Shown in pieces: positions 1 through 9,005 of a stretch of 45,284 nucleotides of DNA. How positions within the stretch are numbered: the first letter of the stretch is position 1; each line of letters begins with the position of its first letter. The notes beneath the pieces were generated by a model, which saw only the letters and a program-made list of their open reading frames with translations, searched no databases and had not been told where the DNA came from. Source of the stretch: CG-Epi1 sp964634895 (GTDB lineage Archaea; Thermoplasmatota; Poseidoniia; MGIII; CG-Epi1); contig CAZWJS010000009.1 of assembly GCA_964634895.1 (NCBI GenBank), positions 1-45,284 on the forward strand, given 5' to 3'. The position numbers were made by a program, and so were the translations under genes.

Positions 1-1537
1 TTATCATACGAGTGTCCAAAGGATCAATTATTCCATCATCCCACAATCTAGATGAAGAAAAATAAGGACTACCTTCTTCCTCATATATATCAAGAAATGG
101 AGATCTTAAATCATTTATCTCTTTGCTAGACATGGACTTCCCTCTCTTTGTCAACTGTTCTTGCTTAATGGTTGCTAAAACATCTGCAGCTTGCTCACCA
201 CCCATAACTGAAATTCGAGAATTAGGCCAACTCCATAATTGGCGCGGTTGATACGCACGTCCACACATCCCGTAATTTCCTGCACCAAATGATCCTCCAA
301 TAATTATTGTAAACTTAGGAACTGTGGCATTAGAAACTGCCATGACCATTTTAGCTCCATCTTTAGCTATACCACCTGATTCATAATCTTGACCAACCAT
401 AAAACCTACTATGTTCTGCAAAAAAACTAATGGTATGTCTCTCTGACAACACATTTCTATGAAATGTGTGGCTTTAAGCGATGATTCTGAAAATAACACG
501 CCATTATTGGCTATAATACCAACTGGATAACCCATTATTCTTGAAAAACCACAAACAATAGTTTTACCATAATTTGCTTTAAACTCATGGAATTCTGAAG
601 AATCAACTAAACGCGCAATAACTTCTCTTACATCGTAAGGTTGTCTTGCATCTTTAGGTAAAATTTGATAGATTTCATTAGGATCATACAACGGATTTTC
701 AGGGTCTTTAATGTCTAATTCTGATTTTAGAGGACGATTTAAATTGGAAATAATATCTCTTGCAATTTCCAACGCATGAGAATCATTCAAAGCATAATGA
801 TCCGCAACTCCACTCTTTCTTGTATGAACTTCTGCACCACCCAAATCTTCTGCATTAACCTCCTCCCCTGTTGCTGCTTTAACTAAAGGAGGCCCTCCCA
901 AGAAGATAGTCCCCTGTTTCTTTACAATAATTGTCTCATCGGACATCGCTGGAACATATGCTCCACCTGCAGTACAAGAACCCATGACAACTGCAATCTG
1001 AGGTATGCCTTTAGCTGACATTTGTGCTTGATTGTAAAAAATACGGCCGAAATGCTCCTTGTCAGGAAAAACTTCTGATTGCATAGGAAGAAACGCTCCA
1101 CCTGAATCAACTAGATATATACAAGGCAAACAATTCTCTTCAGCGACCTCCTGAGCCCTTAAATGCTTTTTTACTGTCAATGGATAATAAGTTCCACCTT
1201 TGACTGTTGCATCATTAGCAATTATCATCACCTCTCTACCATGTACTACACCGATTCCAGTTACTATACCTGCGGAAGGAACCTGATTATCATACAAATC
1301 ATAAGCTGCTAATTGTGAAAACTCTAGAAAAGGAGTTTCTGAATCTATTAATTGATTAATCCTATCTCTTGCAAGGAGCTTGCCGCGTTTCTGATGCAAC
1401 TTTACCTTGTCGGGCCCTCCACCTTTACTATATTCTTTTATCCTATTTTTTAATTCGCGAACTAAATTTTTGTTATGTTTTTCATTAACCTTTGATTCGC
1501 TAGAATTAGGATTGTGAGTAGTCTTGATTATACTCAT
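1..1537 (-). CDS. mccB: Methylcrotonyl-CoA carboxylase, carboxyltransferase (beta) subunit, partial
   Basis: Acyl-CoA carboxyltransferase that moves the carboxyl group from carboxybiotin to 3-methylcrotonyl-CoA in leucine breakdown. My translation from the ATG at 1537 stays open for 512 codons to the window edge, so only a short C-terminal piece is missing. It contains the two halves of the carboxyltransferase fold: an N-terminal crotonase-like half with YLVDSGGAFLPMQ and GSCTAGGAYVPAMSDE, and a C-terminal half with GGSFGAGNYGMCGRAY. The PAMSDE and GGPPLVKAATGEE stretches are typical of the MCC branch rather than of propionyl-CoA carboxylase. The start overlaps the stop of the biotin carrier gene as ATGA, so the two are translationally coupled. 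Substrate is inferred from sequence and the hydratase gene in the same operon. Confidence 0.9.
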   Translation of the reverse strand, partial: MSIIKTTHNPNSSESKVNEKHNKNLVRELKNRIKEYSKGGGPDKVKLHQKRGKLLARDRINQLIDSETPFLEFSQLAAYDLYDNQVPSAGIVTGIGVVHGREVMIIANDATVKGGTYYPLTVKKHLRAQEVAEENCLPCIYLVDSGGAFLPMQSEVFPDKEHFGRIFYNQAQMSAKGIPQIAVVMGSCTAGGAYVPAMSDETIIVKKQGTIFLGGPPLVKAATGEEVNAEDLGGAEVHTRKSGVADHYALNDSHALEIARDIISNLNRPLKSELDIKDPENPLYDPNEIYQILPKDARQPYDVREVIARLVDSSEFHEFKANYGKTIVCGFSRIMGYPVGIIANNGVLFSESSLKATHFIEMCCQRDIPLVFLQNIVGFMVGQDYESGGIAKDGAKMVMAVSNATVPKFTIIIGGSFGAGNYGMCGRAYQPRQLWSWPNSRISVMGGEQAADVLATIKQEQLTKRGKSMSSKEINDLRSPFLDIYEEEGSPYFSSSRLWDDGIIDPLDTRMI

Positions 1538-2028
1538 TCAGCCTCCAATTCAAACATCAAATCACCCTCTCTAACTTGGCCTCCAATTTCAGAATTCGTT
1601 ACCTTTAGTAATTTTCCATCCCTCGGAGATTTTAAACGATGTTCCATTTTCATAGCTTCTAAAATTATGACAACATCACCCTTCGAAACTTCATCTCCAT
1701 CTTGTACTGTTTTATCAAGAAGTTTACCTGTTATCGGACTAAGAACAATATCACTATTGTCATCCTCCGATTCTTGATCAAAGTTTCTATGAGGTAAACG
1801 TTTTAAAAAATAATTAACTCCATTTATGAAAACATAAACTTCATCACCGTTTTTTTCTGAATAACATATACTACGATTATCTCCAACTTGTAAATCCACT
1901 CGGCCATCTAAGGTTCTAGAAAAATTACCCTCTAAATTTAAATTACCAATTTTCATACTGAAATTCGACCCGGACTTCCTAAGGCTAACAATATATGACT
2001 TAGAATCTAATACTAATTTATCTGCCAT
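1534..2028 (-). CDS. Biotin carboxyl carrier protein of acyl-CoA (methylcrotonyl-CoA) carboxylase
   Basis: 164-aa protein carrying the biotin that shuttles CO2 between the carboxylase and carboxyltransferase. The C-terminal biotinyl domain (about residues 93-163) has EAMKMEH with the biotinylated lysine at residue 127. The first ~85 residues resemble the BT (subunit-contact) domain found between carboxylase and carrier in fused MCC alpha chains. Here the carrier is its own reading frame: the carboxylase ends with TAA and the carrier ATG follows immediately in the same frame, with a GGAGG-like sequence 12 nt upstream. The 3' end overlaps the carboxyltransferase gene (ATGA). Most MCC alpha subunits are one polypeptide of about 650-670 residues; 490 plus 164 residues matches that total. 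Confidence 0.9.
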   Translation of the reverse strand: MADKLVLDSKSYIVSLRKSGSNFSMKIGNLNLEGNFSRTLDGRVDLQVGDNRSICYSEKNGDEVYVFINGVNYFLKRLPHRNFDQESEDDNSDIVLSPITGKLLDKTVQDGDEVSKGDVVIILEAMKMEHRLKSPRDGKLLKVTNSEIGGQVREGDLMFELEAE

Positions 2029-3501
2029 TTAGTTACCCTGCCTCCAATTTGAATTATTCCATGGGGAATATGATTTTGTATTTTGATTATAGGCTGAATC
2101 CATTGAAGAAGTTTGGTTTGCTAGTAAAGCTATTGCGAAAACTTCTGGTTTTATCTCTCCCAAATTCCAATTTGAGAAAATTTCGTCAATGTATTTAGTT
2201 GTAAATGAGGCTTTACGATAATTTGATTCATGCATTATATCTCTTAAAAAAGGTTGATTGGTAATTAGTCCCAAGATAACAAAATTACTAAGCGCGTAAT
2301 CCATTCTATTTATTGCAGAATTTCGGCATGAATCCCAAACAACCAACTTTGCAAGTAATGGGTCATATGCACTAGTTACTTCTTGACCTTCTAATATCCC
2401 CACATCATTTCTAATTCCAGGCCCCTCTGGAAGAACCAATTTTCTTACAGTCCCTGGCGTAGGAAGGAAATTACGTGAGGGATCTTCAGCATAAATTCGA
2501 CATTCAATAGAATGGCCTCTTTGCTTAATATCTTTTTGAGTGAAATCCAATTTTTCACCATTAGCTACTCGAATTTGCCACTTAACTAAATCTATACCAC
2601 AAACCATCTCTGTAACTCCATGCTCAACTTGAAGGCGCGTGTTCATCTCAAGAAAATAAAATTGACCATCTTGAAATAAAAATTCAACGGTACCTGCATT
2701 AACATAATTTGTAGCCTTAGCTGCCTTAATTGCAGCTTCTCCCATTTCTTTCCGCAATTTATTATTAATTGCTGGAGAAGGTGATTCTTCTATAATTTTT
2801 TGATGTCGCCTCTGAATAGAACATTCTCTTTCATACATATGAACTATATTGCCATGATTATCTCCAAGAATTTGAACTTCGATATGTCTAGGACAATCTA
2901 AAAATTTTTCCAGTATAACAGTATCATTTCCAAAAGAATTACGGGCTTCTGTCTTAGCTGAATCTAAAGAAGACTCCAATTCTTCGGGACTGTAAACAAC
3001 CCGCATACCCTTGCCTCCACCTCCAGCTGCAGCCTTTACCATTAATGGATATCCTATCTTATCTGCTACTGAATTTATATTTCCGCTCAATTCTCCATCA
3101 TTACCTGGAATTGTTGGAACACCAGCCTTAGACATCATAATTTTGGACTGGGCCTTATCGCCCATTTTTTTTATTGTATCTGAACTAGGACCTATAAAAA
3201 TTAATCCAGAATCTCTAACAAATTGTGCGAAATCTCCATTTTCTGACAAAAAACCATAGCCTGGATGAATAGCATCGGAATTAGAACTTTTAGCAGCATC
3301 TACTATTTTTTGAAAATTAAGATAACTCTCGGCCGGATTTGCAGGACCAATCTCAATGGCCTCATCTGCCATAAAAACATGTGCTGAGAAAGAATCGACT
3401 TCTGAAAAAATTGCTACGGCTTTAATTTCCATTTCATGACAAGCTCGTATTATCCTACAAGCTATTTCTCCTCTGTTAGCAATTAAAACCTTTTTAATCA
3501 T
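2029..3501 (-). CDS. mccA: Biotin carboxylase subunit of methylcrotonyl-CoA carboxylase
   Basis: 490-aa ATP-grasp enzyme that carboxylates carrier-bound biotin with bicarbonate and ATP. Visible parts are the N-terminal biotin carboxylase domain (KKVLIANRGEIACRI), the glycine-rich ATP loop GGGGKGM (residues 160-166), the catalytic region EMNTRLQVEHGVTE (this family usually has P where G stands) and the C-terminal barrel (IECRIYAEDP). The protein stops just after the SPW...W linker that in fused MCC alpha chains leads into the BT and biotinyl domains, and those follow in frame after one TAA. The start overlaps the upstream hydratase stop as TAATG. Acetyl- or propionyl-CoA carboxylase use is possible, but the operon points to methylcrotonyl-CoA. 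Confidence 0.9.
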   Translation of the reverse strand: MIKKVLIANRGEIACRIIRACHEMEIKAVAIFSEVDSFSAHVFMADEAIEIGPANPAESYLNFQKIVDAAKSSNSDAIHPGYGFLSENGDFAQFVRDSGLIFIGPSSDTIKKMGDKAQSKIMMSKAGVPTIPGNDGELSGNINSVADKIGYPLMVKAAAGGGGKGMRVVYSPEELESSLDSAKTEARNSFGNDTVILEKFLDCPRHIEVQILGDNHGNIVHMYERECSIQRRHQKIIEESPSPAINNKLRKEMGEAAIKAAKATNYVNAGTVEFLFQDGQFYFLEMNTRLQVEHGVTEMVCGIDLVKWQIRVANGEKLDFTQKDIKQRGHSIECRIYAEDPSRNFLPTPGTVRKLVLPEGPGIRNDVGILEGQEVTSAYDPLLAKLVVWDSCRNSAINRMDYALSNFVILGLITNQPFLRDIMHESNYRKASFTTKYIDEIFSNWNLGEIKPEVFAIALLANQTSSMDSAYNQNTKSYSPWNNSNWRQGN

Positions 3502-4247
3502 TACTCACTCCAAGATGGCTTACGTTTTTCTAAAAATGAACGAATGCCCTCTTGACTTTCAGCACCCTCTTTAATTTCAGAAATAAACCGAGCTAATTCA
3601 GAATCTCGTGATTTCATTTCTTTGAAAATTAAATCACTATCTAACAATTTCTTGATTTGTGACTGTGCATGAGGTGCTCCGCTTTTTAAATCTGAAACAA
3701 GCGCCTCGAGAATTTTGTCTTGATCTGTATTAAAATATGAATAAATAAAACCAAGATTTGAGGCTTTAGCTATTCCAAACTTTTCACCTGTTAAGAATAA
3801 TTCCCGCATTTTGTCCAAGCCTATTTTCCTATTTACATATGGAGAAATAATGGCTGGAACCATACCTATTCTTACTTCTGGAAAACCAAAAAGTGTATCT
3901 TCATGAGCTAATATAAAATCACAGGAACACATCAAACCCATACCTCCACCTAAACAAACTCCATGAACTACAGCAACTGTCGGTATTGGACAATTCACTA
4001 TTGCCGATAGCAAAGCTTGCAATTCTTCTGGATTCCAATTATTCACATCTGCTCCTGAACAAAAAGAGGTGCCGGATCCTTGGATAACAACTAATCTTAT
4101 TTCAGGATAGGTGGCTACATTTTCCAAGGCTGAAGCTGCAAGACCCATCATTTCTGAATTTAAGGCATTACGCTTTTGAGGATTATTCAAACTCAAAAAC
4201 AGAATATTCCTTTTTCTCTCTACAAGAAGAGAAGCTCCATCAACCAT
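3501..4247 (-). CDS. Enoyl-CoA hydratase/isomerase family, probable methylglutaconyl-CoA hydratase
   Basis: 248-aa crotonase-fold protein. In the leucine pathway the MCC product, 3-methylglutaconyl-CoA, is hydrated to HMG-CoA, and this is the likely reaction. Crotonase features are the first oxyanion-hole segment SFCSGADVNNW, the second oxyanion-hole segment VCLGGGMGLMCSCDFILA, and the glutamate-bearing FGFPEVRIGMVPA. Position is the main reason for the specific call: it is the first gene of a tightly packed operon followed by biotin carboxylase (TAATG overlap), biotin carrier and carboxyltransferase, the arrangement of bacterial liu clusters. A TATA-like element lies 25 nt upstream of the ATG. 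A general short-chain enoyl-CoA hydratase is the alternative. Confidence 0.82.
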   Translation of the reverse strand: MVDGASLLVERKRNILFLSLNNPQKRNALNSEMMGLAASALENVATYPEIRLVVIQGSGTSFCSGADVNNWNPEELQALLSAIVNCPIPTVAVVHGVCLGGGMGLMCSCDFILAHEDTLFGFPEVRIGMVPAIISPYVNRKIGLDKMRELFLTGEKFGIAKASNLGFIYSYFNTDQDKILEALVSDLKSGAPHAQSQIKKLLDSDLIFKEMKSRDSELARFISEIKEGAESQEGIRSFLEKRKPSWSE

Positions 4248-4268
4248 AAAATATCATAAAAATAGTAG

Positions 4269-4275
4269 TATTAAT
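4269..4275 (-). promoter_or_regulatory. TATA-like promoter element of the leucine-catabolism operon
   Basis: An ATTAATA element (minus strand) is centred about 25 nt upstream of the hydratase ATG at 4247, the spacing expected for an archaeal leaderless transcript. It lies in the 44-nt gap after the GPN GTPase gene. Confidence 0.4.
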
Positions 4276-4291
4276 AATAGCATACCAAAAA

Positions 4292-5071
4292 TCAGTTGCC
4301 ATCCACATGTGATTCTAAATCATCTCCTCCAGCAAATATTGATTGAACAACAGTGTACAAATCATCCATGCCTTCTCCTTCTTTAGAAGAAACTGCAATT
4401 AAATTTGACTCTAAAGCCAAAACTTGGAGAACACGTAGCAACTCCGATGAAAGAACACCAGACATACCTTGCAAATTAGGCATAGCCATAGCTAATGTAT
4501 CTAAATTGGAAGACCATTCTCTAATATTATCTATTTCTTCTGGTTCTAAAAGATCACATTTTGTTAAAACGGGAAACATGGGTATAGGAAGTCTAAGATG
4601 AGCTGCTGAAGCTAATAATAATTGTGTTACAAAACCTTCGGGTGTTCTTGATAAAAGTGGATCAAGTAAAAGAACCATACCTGACCTTTCAGAAAGGTTA
4701 TCCACAAAAACCTTCGACGCTTCTCTGTAAAGAAACAACTCTGTTTGTCCAGGTGTATCCACAAGAAAATAATCACAGTTTATTTCTTGAACATGTTTTC
4801 GAATCCAATCCAACTCTACTGCTAATAAATCGGCACACACCACTTGTGCGCCATTAGGACCTAGGCTATATTGATCCATTATGTCATGTAAAGTGAATTT
4901 TTCACGCACATCTATAGCTGCTTCATAGGCTACAGTCTCTGCGCCAGGATCAAGATTAATTGCTACGCCATCATATCTTTGATGTTGCATCCATTCCTGT
5001 AAAGTAGCAACTAATGTTGACTTCCCAGCCCCTGCTGGACCTACAAAGTATAACAGTGCAGTGTGTTCCAT
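4292..5071 (-). CDS. GPN-loop GTPase
   Basis: 259-aa P-loop GTPase of the GPN family, whose members act as dimers; the eukaryotic relatives help assemble and import RNA polymerase II, while the archaeal role is not settled. Seen here: Walker A GPAGAGKST (residues 11-19), the DPGAE switch-I region, the family-defining Gly-Pro-Asn insertion (residues 71-73), DTPGQTE (Walker B/G3) and TKCDLL (G4). Length is normal for the archaeal family. The ATG overlaps the stop of the large CARDB gene as TAATG, so the GTPase appears translationally coupled to an unrelated secreted protein. Confidence 0.92.
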   Translation of the reverse strand: MEHTALLYFVGPAGAGKSTLVATLQEWMQHQRYDGVAINLDPGAETVAYEAAIDVREKFTLHDIMDQYSLGPNGAQVVCADLLAVELDWIRKHVQEINCDYFLVDTPGQTELFLYREASKVFVDNLSERSGMVLLLDPLLSRTPEGFVTQLLLASAAHLRLPIPMFPVLTKCDLLEPEEIDNIREWSSNLDTLAMAMPNLQGMSGVLSSELLRVLQVLALESNLIAVSSKEGEGMDDLYTVVQSIFAGGDDLESHVDGN

Positions 5072-8000
5072 TATCTTCTTCTTCTAAGTAAGGCTATAGT
5101 ACCCAAAAGAACAAAAGAAGATACTAAAGATGGGGCTGGAAGAAGACCCTCGTCTTCTTCTTCTTCAGTAACTGCAGGACCCGAATCACCAAAAGTAACT
5201 AATTTAGACGGATAACGATTATTCTCTTCATCAATTTCTTTAATCTTATCCCATGGATCTAATACTGCCACAAATATGTAATCACCATCCTTAACTGCCC
5301 AAGTAAAAGACACAGCTCGTGAATCTCCCTTATTTAGATTAGTAATATTCTTAATTGTCAAAATCGCCATTGGATCGTTACCCTCATCATAATCAGATGC
5401 TTTATAGACCTCTAAACCCACATCTACAAGCGGTAACATTTGTTCGACTCCCTTTGGATAACCAACCGTAACTCTTATCGTGGCTGAACCTCCGGACTCC
5501 GTTACTTTAATCGCATCAACTACAACATCTGCTGTTAATTTTTCCATCGATATCTTGTTAATATAAGCTAAGTCATTACTTCTATTAACATTGATAAGAC
5601 TCTCAACCGTAACTGAAATATTGTAAGTGTCAGACTCAGAGGCTTCAGGAACCCAAGGGAAAGATATTGTAGACGATAGATAACTTGTATTGAAGTCTAC
5701 AAATCCAGTAAGTCCAGATGTCTGATAACCTGTACCTATTGGATAACTACCTGTATTGTTTTTTATAGCTAAGGACTGAAGCACACCGTAATTTCCATGA
5801 CCGGCCACAGATATATTGAAATACAAACGATAAGTTTGACCTTCAGCTAAATTAGCCATGCCTACATCAAAAGTTACAAGGCGTTCTTTGCCTGCTAAGC
5901 CATCACCTACATCTACACTAAGGTTAGCAACATAAGCATCTACCGAACTAGCTGCGTAAATATTCAAAAAGTTCTGATTATTAGTTTCACTGACTTCGAC
6001 AATATTACCTGGTGAGGAGGGAGTTGGACCTTCATCAACAATCGCTGCCAATCTGTAATTATCATTTAATGCAAACATTATTGGTATTGTTACATCTATT
6101 GACTCTGAAATATTCAAAGTTGCATCACAACTACAATACTCATTAATATAAATCTTACCTAATTGAGTAGTAATAGGTGCTGCAATATAAAACGTGATTG
6201 CTAATTTTTTACCTTCAGAAGCATTCAAAGCTCTGACTCCTTCATTAGTAAGTGTTGCTGTCAGTTCTGATGAAACACCAACCATTGCATAGCCACTATC
6301 ACTAAGCGGAGAAACTGTAACTGAAGTTATTTTTAAATCAGGCAATTTTGGTTCAACAAATATGTATTTGGGAGTATCAAGTTGATTGTTATCCTCATTC
6401 CATTCTAGTATGTCACCGCCGTTATAATTTGCATCACTATCTATGTCTCCTCGGTCAACCCAAGCTGAAAATGCATATGTCCCCAATTTGTCCGGCTCCC
6501 AAGAATATTCAAAAGTTGTCATATCTGGTGCAAAGCCAACTGTCCATTTTTCATTCAATGCAAACCAATCTATTACAGTACCATCCGGTTCTACAATCTT
6601 AAGATAAAGCTCAACATTCTCGGCCATTGCATCACCAAATTCAGATTGGACTACCTGAATTTTTATATTTTGTTCATCCCCCTTATAAACAACACTAGCT
6701 CCAGGATCAATCGCAGATACCATCAAATCAGGACGTTGTTCCAAAAGGTTGAAATAACCATTATGGACTTTATTCCAATCAAGATAATTGTTGTTTTCAT
6801 CAATTTCTTCAATGACATTATTGGCATCAACAAATATACGAACATTCCAAAGACCAGCATCACTAGCTGATGTGCTCCAGTTAAGTCTTAAAATATTTTC
6901 ATCATATAATACATTGTTCTCACAACATTTTGCTATTGGAGTTCTAACAACTTTACTGGTGTTTTTGTATTCCCAAGGACTACCTGCGCAAGGATCTTCT
7001 CCTTCACCTGCACATTTTTGAACTTCCAAATGGGTAACTAAATCTCCTTCTGCTCCTGGACAATTTGGCCCTGCTGGTGGACAATCTGCATTTCCTGCAC
7101 CAGTATTAGCCAAACCATAAGTAAAAGAAATGACCCTGCCTGCAACTGGTTCAAGTGGTTGAGAAAGTATAGAATCTTCACCCGTGCCTTCCTCTGCAAC
7201 ATGAAGATCGGGCAACTCACAGTCTCCAATACAAATTTCCCACGTGTCTATATTATTATCTAAATTTGGATCTTCGGCCGTATTGGCCTCATCTGAATCA
7301 ATTACAACTGTTATTGTATGCAATCGGCCATCACTTGTTGTCCAAACTCCTCCATCAGCCTCACAAACAGTTTCATTATCTCTTGGGCCTAAATCACAAG
7401 TTCCATCGGGAACTGTAAGTTCCCATTCCATAAATTCATCAGGAGCCATTGAATCTTCTGGAGGACTCATATATTCAAAAACAAAAGGTGAAGGTGCAAA
7501 GTAATTTGCTTCAGTATTTCCAACAGGATCAAAAAAAGCCATTATACTCACTGGATTCAAAGTTGTTACCTCACCATCATTCCCAAAGAAAAACTCAACT
7601 GGAACGGGTTCACCTGGGGCGGCTTGTTCTTTCGTCATGTTAAGATCAACCCAAAGATCTGCATCACCAGTTTCAGGTTCCACATTGACAAAATTCTCAA
7701 AGGCTTCACTAGATGATTGATGAATTGTAGCTGAATAACATGTTTCACCCGTTGAAGTGAAAGTTATCGATAAATTCACAATGCCGCTCTGCCCTGCCCC
7801 CATTGTAATAGTTTCTGATTCATTGTAATCAGAACCTGAATTTCTGTCACAATCTGCATACAATCGAACTGTAGCATCTTCGCTAGTATCTCCTTCATTT
7901 GACCACTCTACCATGAATGTATAATCTACATTCGCTCTAGGTGGTGGAGTACCAGCTGGTTCTTCCAAATTACTAACTATTAAATCATTAGCATCTGCCT

Positions 8001-8091
8001 CAGCATCATCTAAAAATAAAATACTAGACAAAAGCAATACTGCCGTTATCGCACTCACAACTAGTTTCCTTCTAGGATTAGTATCCATCAT
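5071..8091 (-). CDS. Large secreted cell-surface protein with CARDB-type repeats and a C-terminal membrane anchor
   Basis: 1006-aa exported protein. It starts with a signal peptide (MMDTNPRRK followed by a hydrophobic run to about residue 28). The body is a string of beta-sandwich repeats with the CARDB signature: LPDLxV openings, 'NxG' turns and ExNEENN/EWNEDNN-type closings (about residues 30, 145, 290, 460, 590 and 730, and again near 880). CARDB (cell adhesion related domain found in bacteria) repeats are extracellular spacer or adhesion modules. The C-terminus is an acidic EEEEDEG stretch, an LPAPS motif, a hydrophobic helix and four arginines, resembling archaeal tripartite sorting tails such as PGF-CTERM. 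No catalytic domain is visible. Its role is probably adhesion or S-layer association (inferred). Confidence 0.8.
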   Translation of the reverse strand: MMDTNPRRKLVVSAITAVLLLSSILFLDDAEADANDLIVSNLEEPAGTPPPRANVDYTFMVEWSNEGDTSEDATVRLYADCDRNSGSDYNESETITMGAGQSGIVNLSITFTSTGETCYSATIHQSSSEAFENFVNVEPETGDADLWVDLNMTKEQAAPGEPVPVEFFFGNDGEVTTLNPVSIMAFFDPVGNTEANYFAPSPFVFEYMSPPEDSMAPDEFMEWELTVPDGTCDLGPRDNETVCEADGGVWTTSDGRLHTITVVIDSDEANTAEDPNLDNNIDTWEICIGDCELPDLHVAEEGTGEDSILSQPLEPVAGRVISFTYGLANTGAGNADCPPAGPNCPGAEGDLVTHLEVQKCAGEGEDPCAGSPWEYKNTSKVVRTPIAKCCENNVLYDENILRLNWSTSASDAGLWNVRIFVDANNVIEEIDENNNYLDWNKVHNGYFNLLEQRPDLMVSAIDPGASVVYKGDEQNIKIQVVQSEFGDAMAENVELYLKIVEPDGTVIDWFALNEKWTVGFAPDMTTFEYSWEPDKLGTYAFSAWVDRGDIDSDANYNGGDILEWNEDNNQLDTPKYIFVEPKLPDLKITSVTVSPLSDSGYAMVGVSSELTATLTNEGVRALNASEGKKLAITFYIAAPITTQLGKIYINEYCSCDATLNISESIDVTIPIMFALNDNYRLAAIVDEGPTPSSPGNIVEVSETNNQNFLNIYAASSVDAYVANLSVDVGDGLAGKERLVTFDVGMANLAEGQTYRLYFNISVAGHGNYGVLQSLAIKNNTGSYPIGTGYQTSGLTGFVDFNTSYLSSTISFPWVPEASESDTYNISVTVESLINVNRSNDLAYINKISMEKLTADVVVDAIKVTESGGSATIRVTVGYPKGVEQMLPLVDVGLEVYKASDYDEGNDPMAILTIKNITNLNKGDSRAVSFTWAVKDGDYIFVAVLDPWDKIKEIDEENNRYPSKLVTFGDSGPAVTEEEEDEGLLPAPSLVSSFVLLGTIALLRRRR

Positions 8092-8119
8092 AATCGCCTA
8101 AGCTCCACGATTGGGGGAG

Positions 8120-8127
8120 GTTATAAG
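8120..8127 (-). promoter_or_regulatory. TATA-like element with downstream C-tract, upstream of the CARDB gene
   Basis: On the minus strand CTTATAAC is followed directly by CCTCCCCC and then, about 33 nt from the TATA centre, by the start codon at 8091, implying a very short leader. Confidence 0.4.
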
Positions 8128-8197
8128 GGGTTTGCTATATGTCAACTATATATCAAGGCAAGAAAAATAAACAACTGTAAATCCATTAATTCAAACC

Positions 8198-8953
8198 ATG
8201 AATGAAAAAACAGCAAAATTGATAGCCGCTGCAAAAAAACTTCAAGTAAGATGCAATGAGCTTGCGCCAAAATTAATAGATAAAACTCCTCAAATTGAAC
8301 TTATTTACAATCCGTTAGATTATGCATGGAAACCACATAAAGAATACATCAAACTATATGGCGGTTTAGGTGCTAAAACCATAGTTATGGGAATGAACCC
8401 TGGACATGGAATGGGCAATACAGGAATACCCTTTGGTTGTCCGGACAAAGTCAGAAATTACTTGAAAATAAAAAAATTAGAAGTAAGAAAACCTAAAAAA
8501 ACACACCCAAAAAGAGAGATATTTGGACTGAAATGTAAAAAACCGGAGATATCCGGAAAACGAATTTGGGGATTAGTAGAGGAATTATATGGATCTCCTG
8601 AGAAGGCTTTTGAAAACATCTTTGTTACTAATCATTTTCCACTTTGGATGTTTAACGAATTAGGTCAAAATATAACTCCTGACAAATTGAATTTAAAGCA
8701 ATCTAAGACTCTATTTGATGTATGTAATGAACATTTAATAAATGTAACTAAAATTCTGAAGGCAAATACTATCGTCTGTGTTGGGAAATATGCAGAACGT
8801 ATGGCAAAAAATGCCTTTGCTGAAAGTGACTTAAGAAATCTAAAAATAAAAATGATTCCGCATCCCAGTCCAGCTAATCCTATAGCCAACAAAGATAAAG
8901 GATCTATTTGGAAAAGAATAGCATCTGATGTCATCAAAACTAAAAAAAAATGA
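8198..8953 (+). CDS. SMUG1-like uracil-DNA glycosylase (UDG family 3)
   Basis: 251-aa DNA-repair glycosylase that removes uracil, and in known family members some oxidised pyrimidines, from DNA. The first active-site motif is GMNPGHGMGNTGIPFG (residues 65-80, active-site Asn67), corresponding to the SMUG1 motif GMNPGPFGM but one residue shorter. The second is HPSPANP with His222. Between them are the SMUG1-type HPKREIFGL segment, SGKRIWGLV and FVTNHFPLWMF. Length fits SMUG1 (about 270 aa). Archaea more often use family 4 or 5 UDGs with an iron-sulfur cluster; the Cys pattern of those families is absent here. It stands alone after the divergent promoter region. I am confident of the family; substrate range is unknown. 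Confidence 0.88.
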   Translation: MNEKTAKLIAAAKKLQVRCNELAPKLIDKTPQIELIYNPLDYAWKPHKEYIKLYGGLGAKTIVMGMNPGHGMGNTGIPFGCPDKVRNYLKIKKLEVRKPKKTHPKREIFGLKCKKPEISGKRIWGLVEELYGSPEKAFENIFVTNHFPLWMFNELGQNITPDKLNLKQSKTLFDVCNEHLINVTKILKANTIVCVGKYAERMAKNAFAESDLRNLKIKMIPHPSPANPIANKDKGSIWKRIASDVIKTKKK

Positions 8954-9005
8954 ACTCTAAGAAACCATAGATTAATTTTTATTGAAGGTCCTAAGTAATG
9001 GTTTG

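Noticed and set aside
8142..8150. Nine-mer TCAACTATA shared with 31441-31449 as a regulatory motif
   Set aside because: Only two copies, AT-rich, and at different distances from start codons; chance is enough to explain it.
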